A DNA stretch of 64,000 bases from the NCBI RefSeq assembly GCF_910596095.1, contig NC_056550.1, forward strand, positions 13,193,501 to 13,257,500, given 5' to 3'. The notes under the pieces were generated by a model, which made no database searches, had not been told where the DNA came from, and was given only the letters and a program-made list of their open reading frames with translations. The DNA comes from Thunnus maccoyii. Lineage: Eukaryota > Chordata > Actinopteri > Scombriformes > Scombridae. The translations under genes were made by a program, and so were the position numbers. This document shows, in pieces, positions 1 to 17,869 of the stretch; positions within the stretch are counted from its first letter, which is position 1; each line of letters opens with the position of its first letter.

Positions 1-127
1 GCAGAAGGATGAGAGAAGGTTGGAATCCAGGGCTCAAGCCTTGGCTTTGGTGGGGCGGCTTATGCCCGGCAGCAATCCGTAGGAATGGGCCCAGGCTCAG
101 GAAACCGTGGCGTAGTGGAATAAAAGT

Positions 128-164
128 GGGTGTGTGTGTATGTGTGTGTGTGTGTGTGTGTGTG
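128..164. repeat. (GT)n microsatellite
   Basis: A run of GT dinucleotides with one interruption. It creates a spurious Cys-Val repeat when translated. Confidence 0.9.
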
Positions 165-3100
165 CACAGTTTCTGCATCCATTTGTACATGTGTGGTTCA
201 GTGGCAGCAGTGCGGCTGTGGACTAAGTACAGGGCTGGTGGTGGTAAGGGTGTTTGGCAACGAATCAGGCAGAGGATAGGGTTACACGCATTGGGCTACA
301 GGGAGCAGACCACGAGCTTGGGCTGGGCTCTTCACTGCTGAGGCTAGCTTTACAGCCTGAAGAGACTTAGAGCTTTTCTCTTTTTTTTTTTTTTTTTTTT
401 TTAATCTGGAGCTGGAAAAACTTTTTTTTATTCTCAGACTAATGTCCCACATGTGGCGCGTTCCACTGATTCCAGGTCAGCCAATGAACGTTCCTCTTTG
501 ATTCAGGAAAAGTGCAGGGAAGGACAGAGAAGGCCCATAGACCATAGTAGATCACGAGTCCTTGTTTGAATGTCATTGAATGTCACAGCCCCAGCAATAA
601 TTACACCCTCACACGCAATATGAAACAAATACAATCTTACTCACATGCACACACATACCCAGACACACACTCTGTCTGGAAGCCAGGGAGCTATAGGGTG
701 TGGTGCTGTGAAAGGTGTGTGGGTTCAAAGATCTAGGTTTTAGTGGGTGGGATGCGTACTGCATTTTCACACATTTTCACATATTTTTCAACTGTTTTGC
801 TGTATTTGGGGTAAAGAAACTAAGATGGTTGAATTAGCATCCATCCAAAAGATTTTAGAAGGCCAAGTCAAGATGTCTGCTCTTCCACTTCTGAGTTCAT
901 ACTGTTATTGGTCAGACTGAAGACTCAAAAACATTGTCTTGAAAATGTAAGTAAAGCAAAAAAGTTGCAGTGAAAATGCAACCACAGTTTCTGCTGCGTC
1001 AGGCACCCTTCCTCCTCACGCTCGCTCAGGTCTTCACCTTTTTGGTCTTAGCAAAAGGCTCAGGTGAGGTAGTCACAGTTACTTTTTTGTTCCTCTGCGA
1101 GACGTATTCTGCACTTATCAGGGCAAGTGTTTTTAAGAGGCGTAATAGATACGACGGCAATTATGAAAAGCAAACGTGGCATATTTACACTTAAAGGAGG
1201 GAATTCAGACGTTATTGTAACCCTTGTGCAATGTTGACATAATGTCTTGAACCATTAGACTTAGACATATTGATTTCACATGAAGCTGTGGTTGGAAACA
1301 AGCTGCCCTCTGTGAAATTCTCTGATGCAATGGAAAGATATAAAAATGACATATGTTTCAGTTTGATAAGTAATTACTAATAAAGTGCACAATAGCACCG
1401 GACAGCCAGCCTGTGGGGTTACCCTGCTCACTGTTTGCTCTGTGAAGCAGTTCGCAGCCTGGAGGTGCGAATGATGTCAGATTGGTATGTATTTGTACTA
1501 TTCCTGGTTTATGAGACAGAGTGAGAGAGTGAGAACCCAGCTAACGCACATGCCGTGTTTGCCCGGCAGTCCACTGACATAACTGTGTTTGTTTATTGAT
1601 AGTGAGCATATTGTGTGCAAAGAGCCAGATTGTGTCTGGCCTGTGCATGTGTGTGCATGTGTGTGCGTGCATACAAGGGCATAGGGAGAGAGAAGATATG
1701 TGTTGAAACAACAAGGGGTTGAGATCCAGCTGTCTCAACAGAGGCTCTTCCACTTAACTGTTTGCCCTTGTGTAAACGGCAATGTCAATTCTGAACTCAC
1801 GCTGAAGAGGAGAGACGGTCTGTGAAAACAGCCAGTGGCCACGTCTACACTTGGACCTCCGTACGTCGTGTGCACGAATATCAACATAGCAGAACACACA
1901 CATAGCGTACAATGTACACCCTAAAATCTGTACACCCTAAAAGGAGCTAAGCACACACACACACACGCTGGTCTAAAACACCCACACACAAGGCCGAAAG
2001 CCATGTACTTTACTAGGGTACATCTGCTGGCGATCGTCACTCAGTGATACTAATTTTCCTATTCCACGCCTCCGTCAGGATGCAACACGTTGGCACAATT
2101 ATGAGCTGCCAATGAGTTGCAGCCCACATTGCAGAACCTTATGATTATTTCTAACCATAATAAACATCCAATTTGAGAAAAGTGTAACAACAGCATTGCT
2201 TGGCTCCAATGTAGGACTCCAAAAAACAAGACAGGCCAAACGCAAAAGTGAGACATGTTGAGATCCTCACAGCGAGTGTTTGAGGTGAGGTGTTGGACAG
2301 CATGCGTCAACCAGAATGCCGTCATTACAGGGGAAGGGAAGGAATGAGCTCATAGACATTAACGGCTGCGGGTTCGACCGGGGGAACGCAAGGGGGAAGA
2401 GAGAAACCGATGGAAAAGATGAAAAGGCAGAGAAAATAACACACGAGATGAGCCACTGCCAGATGAAAGGATGGCGGGATAGAGGGTTTTAGGTCGATGG
2501 AGAGGAGTTAAAGAGGAGTTAGCGTGCTGTCTTTGATGGGTGCTGGGACCTTAAACGACCTTCTTTCTTAAGACGGCACCTCTGATTGTGACCATGTGGA
2601 AACAGACACTTTCATGTGCATATTTTAGTTTTCCATGAACTGGGTGACTAAACAGTGGAGTGCTTTGTAAGACTGAGCTGCGCCACAATGTGATAATAAT
2701 ATCTCAGATAACCTGGCCCTAAAATTATGCCGATCCAGCCTGGGCCTCAAAAATGCTTCTTGTACTGTAATCTGTGAGAGAGAGTAAAAGAGAGACATTT
2801 TATATAAAGAGAGAGCACACAGAGAAAGAAGCAACTTTTTTTTTTCTTTTTTTTTTTAATTTCTTCTCAGTGGCACCAAAATTTGTGTGTTCTGAGCGAT
2901 TTCTAAATTAGTGTTATTGGCTGATTGGACCACAGACTGAGAGAAAGAACATTGGCCTGGAGGAAATTAGAAAACGGTCTGCTGAGTTTTATGTTTGCTG
3001 CTTAGCGCAAGTTGCTTAGTTGAGTGGTATTAAAAAAAAAATACTGAATTCTGTTAAAGACACGGTATCAAATGAGAAGTAGGTCTTTTTTACTATTTTG

Positions 3101-6100
3101 GGAAGCTCTTTCCAAGCATTCAGACCTGGCTGCAGCAGATTTGTGACAACAATGATACAGCATTAGTGACGGTGCCCAAGCTCACTGTGATCCTGGCAAA
3201 GCTCTGCAGCAGGCACACAGCGACAACAGACGGCTCAAACTTATTTAGAGTCTGGAGTTCCCCAAAAGCGTCCCACTGACTCATACCTTGTGCCTGGTGG
3301 AATATTCATGCTGCTGAAAATAAGGGGATGGCAAAACAGCATTCAGTGTGGATCTGGAGCTCGGAATGACATTCAATTATTTAAATATGTCCTGTCCAGA
3401 CATGTAAAATTCAACAAAAAGGAATTCACAATAATATGTTCTGCTCTAGGCGTGATGAGTGTATGTGCTTGTCCTTGTTTTTTTGGGGTTTTTTGCTAGT
3501 GAAGGATGTTATCATGTATCATTTGACAGACAGTAATTAGACAATAACCTATAAAAAACATAGTATCAGTTCCTTTACACAACATGAAAATTCCTGATCA
3601 TTTCTTGAGACATTTAGCAGTAGCTTAGCGGCAGAGGAAACACGGCCCAGTGATCTCCAGCCTTTTTCCCTCACACAAGGGGCACAGATAAAGGGGCAGA
3701 AGCAGAATAGAGCGGAGCAAACGTCTTTTAAAGGGAGTGCCACTTGACTGGCCACTTCCTTCTAGCCTAATTCTCCATTCTGTCATTGAAAAGCTATTTT
3801 TATAAGAGGCCACGGGAAGTCTGGGAGTTGACGAGGAACATGCACATACAGTACACCCAGGACTGAGAGAGAGAGCGCAGCGGCTATGACCTGTGGATGA
3901 CAAAGATGTAGCGAATCAGACCACTTTAGATGCGCAATACAGCTAATTAGGCAGCAACGTTAACTATTACAGGTAACAATGATGCCGGAGGTCAATTTAT
4001 TTATTAGTATTCTTGCATGCTTTGACATCTTCTCACCACAAACTGTCTAGTGGTCTCTGTTGGCCAGGGGAATTCCTGGCAGAGTGATTTTTGAGACTAC
4101 AGGACTGAATCACATTGCCAGGGATTTCCAATGGCTGACACGAATAAGAGCGACTCTTTCTCGTTCACACACTAATTCGCTAACTCGCGCACAGTCTCAC
4201 CCATGTTTCTAATTTGCATACTCGCACACAACACACACACACGCCCATCTCGCTCTGTGTCATGAACAGATGCTCACAGCCTGGCTGTGCGGCAGCAGGA
4301 CTTAACCCACATGTGAACAGTGAGTGTCTGCCATGTTCACAGTGGTTAAGTTCTGCCGCCACAGGGCCACAGCCTGCAGCAGGGAGAGTAAAGGTCAGGG
4401 AGGGGCTGCGCTGCATCAAACCACCGCCCTTCACATCGACACCAGATGAGCAAAGGCCTAAATTTATACCTCTGTAGATATTGTGTAGGTGTGTAAACAA
4501 AGGCACAGAGCTGATGACTTAATTTGCCTTTTGAAACTGTTCTTAGACTCTTTTTACAGGCCTGTGCTGTGACAGTATGTGTTGAAGTTCGACAGCATGC
4601 GTGGCCAAGTGCCTGTGTGGCTCATGGGTGACTCACTACCATGGTGCGAGACTGTCAGGGTGATGCACTGTGGTAAAGGAGGGGTTTATGGAAGTAGGTA
4701 TCACTGTCTGTGAGCTTCTTGTAATGACTGGTAATCTGTTGAATTAGTTGAAATTGTGCGGCTTCAGTGTGTCAGTGTCTGCTAAATGTCAGCTGTCTCA
4801 TTAGTGTCGAAGACTGCTCCTGTTCCTGTTGGGCAAGCAATATGCTATCTTATGTCGTCATTTGTATCAGCGGCTGCCAGGATCTCTCGGGGGCAGTGTG
4901 TGTCTGTGTCTGTGTGTCTGTGTGTGTGTGTAGATTTGTGTAACTTTACGCGTGCATTCATGTTTTGTTTATGCTTCCACCTGTTGATTTCTGCATGAGC
5001 ATCAGTGTGTATTTGTCTGTCTTGTGTACGGGTTGGTCTAAGTTATGTGTGTGTGTGTGTGTAAGATCACCTCTGTCTGCCCCCCCCTCCCTGCCCTCAC
5101 CCCCTGCTGGGTCGGTCTCCTGTGCCTGCTGTGCTGATAATCAGTGTGTGACGTCGGCTGGCTCAGTTCAGCAGGAACAGGGGACTGGTCTCATTTCCAC
5201 ACACACATACACACACACACGCACACACACACACAGCTGACTTCTTTATCATTATAATATCATTATAATACCTGTATTAAAATGACTTAAAGAAACCTGC
5301 ATTGAAATGACTTACAGTTATGAAACTTTCATTTAAGTCTATGTTTGTGTTGAAGAGTATGTAAATGTTTATTAAAGATTTGTCTCGCTGAATCCGCAGC
5401 TGCATTTTTTTCCACAACAGATGTGAACATTCATATTTTGTAATGAAACACTTCAATTGGATTCATGCCTGCTTATAGCATTTACAGACCATAAAAATCT
5501 ACATTCATGCATGAAACCATATCAGCTCCTTTAATGAAAAATCAGTGTAAAAGTTAAAAAAATATATTTATAGATTCTGAAATACTTCTGTCGTTGTTTT
5601 CAGTGTTTGTTCATGTTTTGTTTTTGTTTTTTGTTCATTTAAAGCCAAACCAGCCTTGTGTCTTGTGTTTTTTTTGTATATTTATGATTTATTTTTTTGT
5701 TGAAAGAAGGCCTGTGTTGCAGTTTCTTCACTTGTATTTATTTTTCCAAACAAAATGTACAAATTAAACAAATGTGGTTTCATGAACATTACAATAAAAT
5801 GAAATTCTTTTCAAAAGCAGTACTTGTGTCTTGTTTTGTCAATCATATCTTCAATAAATCTTACATCACAAATGCAATATTAAAATATTAAGTTTATATC
5901 AAATTCAAATTTGCTTTAATGGCATGAATGTCACAATATTGCCGAAGCATCAAGAGTCAATGAAACAAAATCACTAACATAATATTAAGACTTAATTATA
6001 TATAGCATATCCATGTTTCTATGTGTATGTATATATATATATAGAGAGAGAGAGAGTGAGTATATCCTTCGTGTGTGTATGTGAATGCATACGTGCATTG

Positions 6101-8443
6101 TGGGTCATATCTTAACTTTCTCTTCATCACCTTGTTTGTCTACTTCTCTTTGTTGAGGTCAAGAACAGGAAATCTCCTGGTTTCCAGTCCAAACACAGAT
6201 CACCAGGACATTTCACTGAATAACAGTAGTTCCTCTCCTCGCTTGTGTTTATCAGTAAATAAAGCTTGTTTTTGTCTTTTGCCTGAAATGAAAGTTTGCA
6301 TTTGGTTGCCTGTTACTGACCTTAAATTCTGATGGTAAAAGGTTTTCACAGCATGTTTCCATTGTTGTTTCACATTAAAAATCAGATTGATCAAAAGTTG
6401 TCACTTCACAAAGAGCTTGCTGTGCAGTTCTGCAACATTAACCCTTTGTCTCTTGTGAGCGCTGCACAGTCTAACACTTTTCCCACACGTATGCATATCT
6501 GAAAGTCTTCATGAGACATTGAGCGAGAGAAAAAAAATATCAAGAAAACAAAGAGGCTAAAGTTTCATGACACCATGTTACTGTCAATAAAAAACACAGC
6601 TATCATTGTGAGATGCTGACTAGCAGGCAGGCATCAAGAAAGAGAGAACTGAAAGCCACACACACATAATTCAGATGCATTTATTTTTCCACTTATAAAG
6701 ATCAGCAAACCTTCATCAGGATAGGAACAACAGTCACTTGACCGGCATTTATACTAACAAGAAGATGTGTTACAAATCAAGGTAATCAACTAGAGGACAG
6801 TGGAAGGCCTATCACATGTTCACATTATCAAGAAAAGAAGCGCAGACCAGAAACAGGAGAAAAGTCAAAACAGAAAACATCTTAGATTCAAATAAGAGAA
6901 AGAACTTGCAAAATATAAATTCACATTTACACAAGTGATGCTTCAATTACATATTAAAAGGTCAAATGAGGAAAGCGAAACCAAGTGTTTCTATTTTTTC
7001 ACTCCTGCGTAATTTTTGATATTGTAAATTTATATCTCACAGTGACTTGAAGTTGGATTACATCATAGTAATGATCATGCGGCTTTCAATTCTCTTTCTT
7101 AGCCGTGCTTTTTTCATTCCTTGAAATATGGAGGAAATGTGAAGACATAATGGTACAGTTACTCTTACAGTACTGAATAATCTTAGATCAGTGACATCCG
7201 AATGCATTTCCTTTAGAGAAAAGTCACAAGAGATACATTTCTTATGCATCGGTACCTGGACTTCCGAAAGGCAAAAGGGGAACTTGTCACCACATCCTCT
7301 CACTATTATTTTTATAACAAATTAGGTTTTTTTGTTTTTTTAAATGGTGTCACAACAGTAAGTTGTCATCCGGATGTTTGTCCTTGCTACGTGGTTACTA
7401 TAGCAACAGTGACACATGGTCGTCATCAGCTGCGTCAGGAGAGGAGACAGCGGTTCAACTGACAACTTCCTGTTTCTGAGAAAGCAGCATGAGGTCTCTC
7501 TAACACCGTCTTACTCAGCTTGTCCTGCTTCCAATCATCTTCATCCGCCTTTCATACATTTATTACTTTATTGTTTTCCTTCTGTATCTGAATGTTTATC
7601 TGTCTGTCTCGTCCCTCACTCTAAAAAATTTCTTTCTTCCTTCCTCCCACGCACCTGCACTCCCTCACCTGCCTCAACCTCTTCGGGTTGGCCAATAGGC
7701 TTCCCAGGATGGGAGTTCCTATGGCAACATAACAGGTAAACAGAGGTGGAGATAAGGAGCTGGGCCAATGCAACCGGACGGAGCACTCACCCAATCTCAC
7801 AGTCATACACAAACCTAATCAGAAAGTGATATAAATATGCAAATGTGCACAAATCTATCCTCGGTGTATTTCCTTTCTTTTCCCTCTCTCTCTCTCTCCC
7901 CCCACTTCTCACAGATTCGCCCCACCCTGCAGCTGTGCAGCAGGTCAGCCCCCCCCCCTTCTCCCTCCTGTGTTTTCCTTCTTTCTCTCTTCGTGTCTGG
8001 CTCTTTGCTTCTCACCATAAAAAAGCTGCCAATCTGCCCCTGGAGAAGACATAATTGCCATTATTACTGCTGTGGCCCTGCACATCACACAGTGTACTGA
8101 TTGTTCCGCAGAGAAGGAGGGGGCAAACACTGTCTGCTCTGTGCAGACGCCACACAATATTATCATAGCGTGACTACAGCTCATCCACACACACATGCAC
8201 AGAGTCTCTATCTCACTCTTTTCAGCCCTCTCCGTCTCCCTGTAATCTTTCTATTAAGCACAGAACAAACATGAGTTTCTATAGGCTGAAAATTCATACA
8301 CCGCTGCCTTTGAAAAAAAAAAAAAAATTTAATTGTCAAGCCCTGGGTAAACACACACTGTGCCACCGCCAATAGGAAATGATAGAAGGACTGAATGGAA
8401 AAGCAGTTTGTACCAAGACAGGAACGCCCAACTCGTGAGTGTG

Positions 8444-8475
<32 letters not shown>

Positions 8476-9629
8476 ACACACAGGGCTGAGGTTTAGGGAA
8501 AGTTGACCTTATCCCAGTTCCAATTCCACTTCTCCATCTCTGTTTCCAAAAATGAAAAGGTCAATATTCCCACTACAAAAGAAACTTTAAACAACTCAAC
8601 CCACAAAGGGTTCAGTTAATTTACTAAACACACAGATTTCCATTCTAAAAGCTGCAAATATAACCAGGTTGTGAATATAACACTGGCTAAAGCTTAAGGA
8701 TATGGGAACAGAGATTAACCACAGGAAATATCCTTTCCCACAACAGCAGACTGATGCATTGTGATGGGAAATGTCTTTATCATTGTTACGAGATTATGTG
8801 GTTGATTCTGCTGACAACAGAAGGGGAAGGAGCTGAGAGTCCCACCTATAACTGCTTGTCTGTGTATGAGCAAGCAGTAACAATACACACATGCATCAGT
8901 TGAGAGTTGCTCTTACGAGAAGCTGGAGTACATGCTTTGAAGGGAGGATCTCACAAACGGCATGAAGGTGACTGGAGGTGCTCTCCAGACAATCTCAGAC
9001 AGACTCATAAAACGTTTCAATGACAAACTCTGGCCGCAGAATCACACCGCACTGTGCGTAGCACGTTTTGTCTTTTTGTTTATTAAAAACAGACATTTCA
9101 AGAGGATGGAAGCTGAATCCGAGTTTACAGAAAGACATCTGAGTTTTTTTTTTACAACCCAAAAAAAAATATACGTTTATAGATAAATGTATCTCTCAGT
9201 GGTCTATTAGGAAAATTGGTTATGCCTTCAATAGCAAGACACTTTCTGTGGCCACGTGTAGTCCACTTTTTTGTTTCTAGATATATTTCAGATGCAACTG
9301 AGGTTTTTCAAATTGTATTTAATATTCTAAATATTATTTTTCATCACTTCAGACAAAAAGATCACATTCAGGACCCCCCTGTGGACTTCTGACATAGATG
9401 TACTGCACAAACACCAATTGTCCACTAAACGCTCATTGAATAAAAGGAAAAATGATCAGTTTATGATTTATTAAACTAAACAAAGACATCTTCCCCCCTG
9501 ACAGTAAGTTTAATAACATAAAAAGGATTCTTCACATAAATAATATTAAAGTGACTGTATCATGCCACAACTAAACTGAAATAAATTCAAACTTTCTTTT
9601 TAAATAAAACTGCCTGAGTGTGTATTTAT

Positions 9630-9651
9630 CCTTTCTCTTTCTCTCTCTCTC

Positions 9652-9692
<41 letters not shown>
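9630..9692. repeat. (CT)n low-complexity tract
   Basis: Dense CT/TTTCTC repeats followed by a short CA run. Confidence 0.9.
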
Positions 9693-9700
<8 letters not shown>

Positions 9701-10066
9701 TGCTAAAATCTGACGCGTTCTACACCGTCTCTTTGGTACGTGCTATAGCATGCAACCATGTTATTTCAGCTATCTGAATAAGAGAGAAAAAAACAGTACT
9801 TGTTTTAACAAGTAAATATTGGTATGGAAAGCATTAAGACAGGAAACCCTCCCACTGACTCCCATTCAGTGAGTTATTCGATTGCAGCGTTGTATGTATG
9901 AGAACATTGTGATGTTACCTTAGTTGCCTGACCTTAAACATGTGGGGGTTTTTTTCCAGAAAGGTTCAGAAGCTAAAACTCTTATTTTCAATTAGACAAA
10001 CAGGAGAAGAATCAGAGGATCAAAGCTGGTTGGTGTTTCTAACAGAGCATTAAAGGAGGCAACCGT

Positions 10067-14275
<4,209 letters not shown>

Positions 14276-14639
14276 CTCTTCTGCAGAAACAAAACTGTGT
14301 TAGGAGGATGGTCATCATCAAAGAGATGCCCAGTAGAGCCCTGATCAAGTAAAAATAGCAGGACACTGTCACTGTCACATGTCTGGTGGATGGATCTAAT
14401 GTGATCTCTGATTGACATATACTGAAAATTTAGCCAAGAGCTTCCCAGTTGTTGAGCAAAACGTATCTGATAAATGAGCAGTTGAAAAGAGATGGTATGA
14501 TCCAATAATATTATATAACAGCCTGACATTGAACTTTACATCACTGCACATTTTGTGATGTGCTTGTTGCAATAGAGAAGATTCTGAGGCAGAAAGCAGG
14601 GAGCCAGTAAGTAGTTTTCTTAGCATATTTAATGATTAT

Positions 14640-16130
14640 GTAATGTGACACAGCTGTAATACACCGATGGATAACCAGTTTTACCGGTCTGAGCAAAACA
14701 TTGGAAAAACTAGTCAGATCCCTTTGTTTTCGTGGTCTTTGTGTTGTGTTGCTTAATTTAAAACAAGTTCAATTTAATCCGGTAAATCAATCTACACACA
14801 ATTTTTTTGTGCAAAGTGATCAAACGCTGAAATCTCTCATTTATGTAAGTTTTCAATACTTTGAAGAAGGTCAATTACAACTTCTTGAGGACTGACAGAG
14901 TGCTTCTGAGCAGGACTGCAACAAAGATTGTTTTCTAAATTAATCCAGTACAGCGGCTGAGAGAGCTCAACACACTGCACATTAAGAAAAGACAAGCAAA
15001 CAGACATGCAGGTGGTTTTCTTGGGTTGCAGTGCATTAAGCTCTCTGCTTAATGCACTGCAAACGGCCACTGTAGAAAAATACCCCCTTCCTAAAGCCCA
15101 AGGTGACGTCTTCATACTGCTGGTTTTGTCCAACCAACAATCTAAAAATTCTATTTATTATCACATAAGACAGAAAAGCAGCAAATGCTCACAATTTAGA
15201 AGCTGGAACTTGGAAATGTTTGGCTTTTTTGGTGGAAAATATGTTATTTCATTTAATTATGGCACAGTAAATGCATACATAACAGGAAATACAAATAACA
15301 ATGTGCATTGGATTTCACTTTATTCCATTGCTTGATTTTTTTATGTGGGCATTTTAAACCTTTCATATTTTGATACCACACAGAATGCATTTTTATACTT
15401 GTTTCACAATCATACTGGCCAAAAAAAAGTTAAAGCATGATGGAAAACCAGTAGGTTTATGGTCTCGAATTAGTTATTATTATTATTATCATTATTATTA
15501 TTTTTATTATTATTATTATTATTTCACATTTTCAGTACTACCCCGCAGTATATAACAACAATTTCTAATGACACAATTAAATTAGTGCGACATGGACCCA
15601 GAGAAACCGCATAAAATGGATTTCAAAATGCATGTTGCCTGTTATTATTAGAGACGAGCTTACATCTGTTAATGGTGACAGTGCTTTCTATAGGTGTGAT
15701 GGTGCTGAACAGAGAAAATATTTAAGTGTTTTAGTATAGACTCTATAAACACTTTGTTATCTTCATTGGGATTTTTCGAGGAAACTTAAGACTTCTCAAG
15801 ACCTGCAGACACCCTAAAATCATGTCCAATCGATTTACAAATACAAATGCAGTATCAAGAGTTGACCAGCAGGTTTCGCCCTTTTAATAATAGAGTCATT
15901 TTCATCACAGCGGCCCCATATTGATTCAACGCTTCAAGAAGCTTCGTTTCCTCACATCAATAATTCATTGCACAGAGGATTGCCTACATAAAAATATATA
16001 TAGTGTTTGACTGGACAGAAAATAATATAAAACACTTAACCCACGTGGTCTGTAAGTTAGCTGAGACAAGCTAACTGTGAGCTGGTTACGTCCCGACTTT
16101 GATCCTGGTTAAATAACACAGACAGAGATG
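14640..16130 (-). other. dhps first intron, AT-rich
   Basis: Sequence between the likely noncoding first exon and the first coding exon of dhps. It contains an ATT/TTA repeat near 15474-15523. I see no coding sequence or recognisable RNA gene in it. Confidence 0.5.
15474..15523. repeat. (ATT)n microsatellite
   Basis: Imperfect run of ATT/TTA triplets inside dhps intron 1. Confidence 0.85.
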
Positions 16131-16139
16131 AAAACGTAC

Positions 16140-16330
16140 CTATTCTTGAAGAGGTGATGGGTGAAGAAGTGAAGAAGGTAGTTGGGTACTAAGCAGCTGT
16201 CAGCAGACAGAAGAAAGACAATTACTGGTTGTTTGCATTCCTGTAAACAAACGCATGGGACGCCGCATAGAAACTCACACTACGGAAACCGCGAAGGAAC
16301 AAACTTGACCAAACTGCATTCTGCGCAAGT
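16140..16330 (-). promoter_or_regulatory. Candidate noncoding exon 1 and promoter of dhps
   Basis: A strong donor (AATAG/GTACGT, minus strand) ends a possible exon at 16140. The sequence upstream has several CpGs between 16255 and 16325, unlike the AT-rich surroundings. The transcription start is not visible. This is inferred from the acceptor just before the dhps ATG. Confidence 0.35.
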
Positions 16331-17414
16331 CCCATATAAGTATTACTTCATTAATCAGTACTGTTGTCTCCATAAAGTCTTGTCTAGGCGTGGAGCTCAT
16401 TATGCTGAGTTTTTATTAACACCATGTCAAAAAGGTGTTGCTGCTAATGTTTTGTCCTATCCCACGTATAGTCTATGTAAAGGAGGAGCACAGAATACCT
16501 AAAACCCTGCTGACACAGGGCGACATTATTTTATCATTATACTCACTAACAATGTCATTGATTTTTATATAAAATATACCTGAGCCTTTTATCTAGGCAG
16601 GACTACTTTCACCTGTATTTCAGTGTGGTGTAGATGTTATTCTGGCTGGCTTGTTTAGACTTAAAAAGTGTTGAATATCCATAAGTTCATTGTTTACTCT
16701 GCAAATAAACCCCCACTCAACAAACTAACAATGTATAAAAAAAAGTGTAATCTCTACTTTACAATTAAACTTTAGTAAACATACTTATCCAGAGCATCAT
16801 TCTCTGTCCTTCTAAGTTAATACCAGTCTTGCTGAAGTGCTCAAACTGTTTTCCTATAATTAACACATTCCTGCATACTTACTGTGTCACACACCCATTT
16901 ACAGTTCCTTGTCTGGAGTCATCTAATAAAAAATGTATGCTTGCCAATTTTTTTTTACACCTTGTACTTCTGCCCACTAAGAACACATTAAACCAAATTA
17001 ATAGATTAAGACCTCAAATGTCCCACCTTGCTATTACTGCAGAAATCGACAAATCATATACCTTTTTTTTTTTTTTACCTATTTATAATTGTAGCTTAAA
17101 GGACAGCATATCTGAAGCATAACATAATGCCTTTACCAGTAATATTTTCATGAGTGTTGGCTGTGATGTTTGTGACATTTCCAGAACTGTGTTATATGAC
17201 CTTCAATATCACAGGGCCTTTGAAGTGGCCCCAACAGTGAATAAAAAGGGGGTACGGGTCAAAAAGGAGAGTCAGGAGCCTCTCTGACTATGTTCTCTTG
17301 AACAACCTGAGCCGACTCTCTGGATCAAGCAAACTATTGCTCTAAATGCTTTTCTTGTCACTCCTTTTGGGGGATATTGAATCAACATATGGTAGGAGTC
17401 TTATACTACAGCCA

Positions 17415-17869
17415 ATGTCTGGAAAGATGTGCAGCAGTAACAGTGTTGTTCAGGCACAAAAACTGCTGGACCAACTTCAGGTGGAGGCAAGCATGGAGAG
17501 AATTAAGGTATATAATAATCTGAACAACTACATGCATTCTAGCTACACATCACCATGTATCTGAACTGCCCTACTTAAGATGCTTGAAGATTCACATGAT
17601 TCAGAATATACAGTGTCTACTGGCATGCTCCAGGTCTGTTATTCAACACAGGATGTCAACTGAGTATTTTAACTTGTTTTCTTGATTATTACATTGTCTT
17701 ATATCCTGTAAAATGTCATCCTGTCTGCCTTTGTCCCAAAAGATCTCTGACTGTCAGGACTGCTGCCTCATCCAACCCATTCAAAGTTAAGAACACCTGT
17801 GTGCTGCTCAACAGTCTTCAGTACAGACTAGTGCTACTGGTGACTAACACATAACTGACAGCCACATGG
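17415..17869 (+). pseudogene. G-protein gamma subunit remnant, gng14-like
   Basis: An exon at 17415-17507 begins with ATG after acceptor ACTACAG and encodes MSGKMCSSNS, then QAQKLLDQLQVEASMERIK, ending at a GTATAT donor. This matches the N-terminal helix of heterotrimeric G-protein gamma subunits, and the intron after ERIK is at the family's usual place. About 290 bases on, near 17778-17818, a second piece reads SSNPFKVKNTCVLL, like the family's NPF motif and CAAX prenylation box. However, the middle of the protein (AADL to DPLL) is missing, no clean acceptor keeps frame, and 16 codons follow CVLL where a stop is expected. Human GNG14 lies near DHPS (from memory), so the position fits. It is either a decayed gene or one whose second exon I have not read correctly. 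Confidence 0.5.

Larger units (their letters stand above)
1..9900. other. Gene-free stretch with microsatellites
   Basis: I find no exon series here that I can support on either strand. Open frames are short, lack recognisable domains and mostly run through low-complexity sequence. The stretch holds TG/CA repeats (about 128-164, 4899-4931, 5046-5062, 5200-5235, 8440-8475), a CT tract near 9630-9692 and poly-T/poly-A runs. It lies downstream of dhps. It could be intergenic, or an intron or long 3'UTR of a gene centred outside the window. Confidence 0.5.

Noticed and set aside
970-1194. 74-residue open frame with a hydrophobic start
   Set aside because: No family resemblance, no splice or promoter context, and a length expected by chance.
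7914-7943. Possible 29-base micro-exon between a CTCACAG acceptor and GTCAGC donor
   Set aside because: Surrounded by low-complexity sequence, with no partner exons or recognisable protein.
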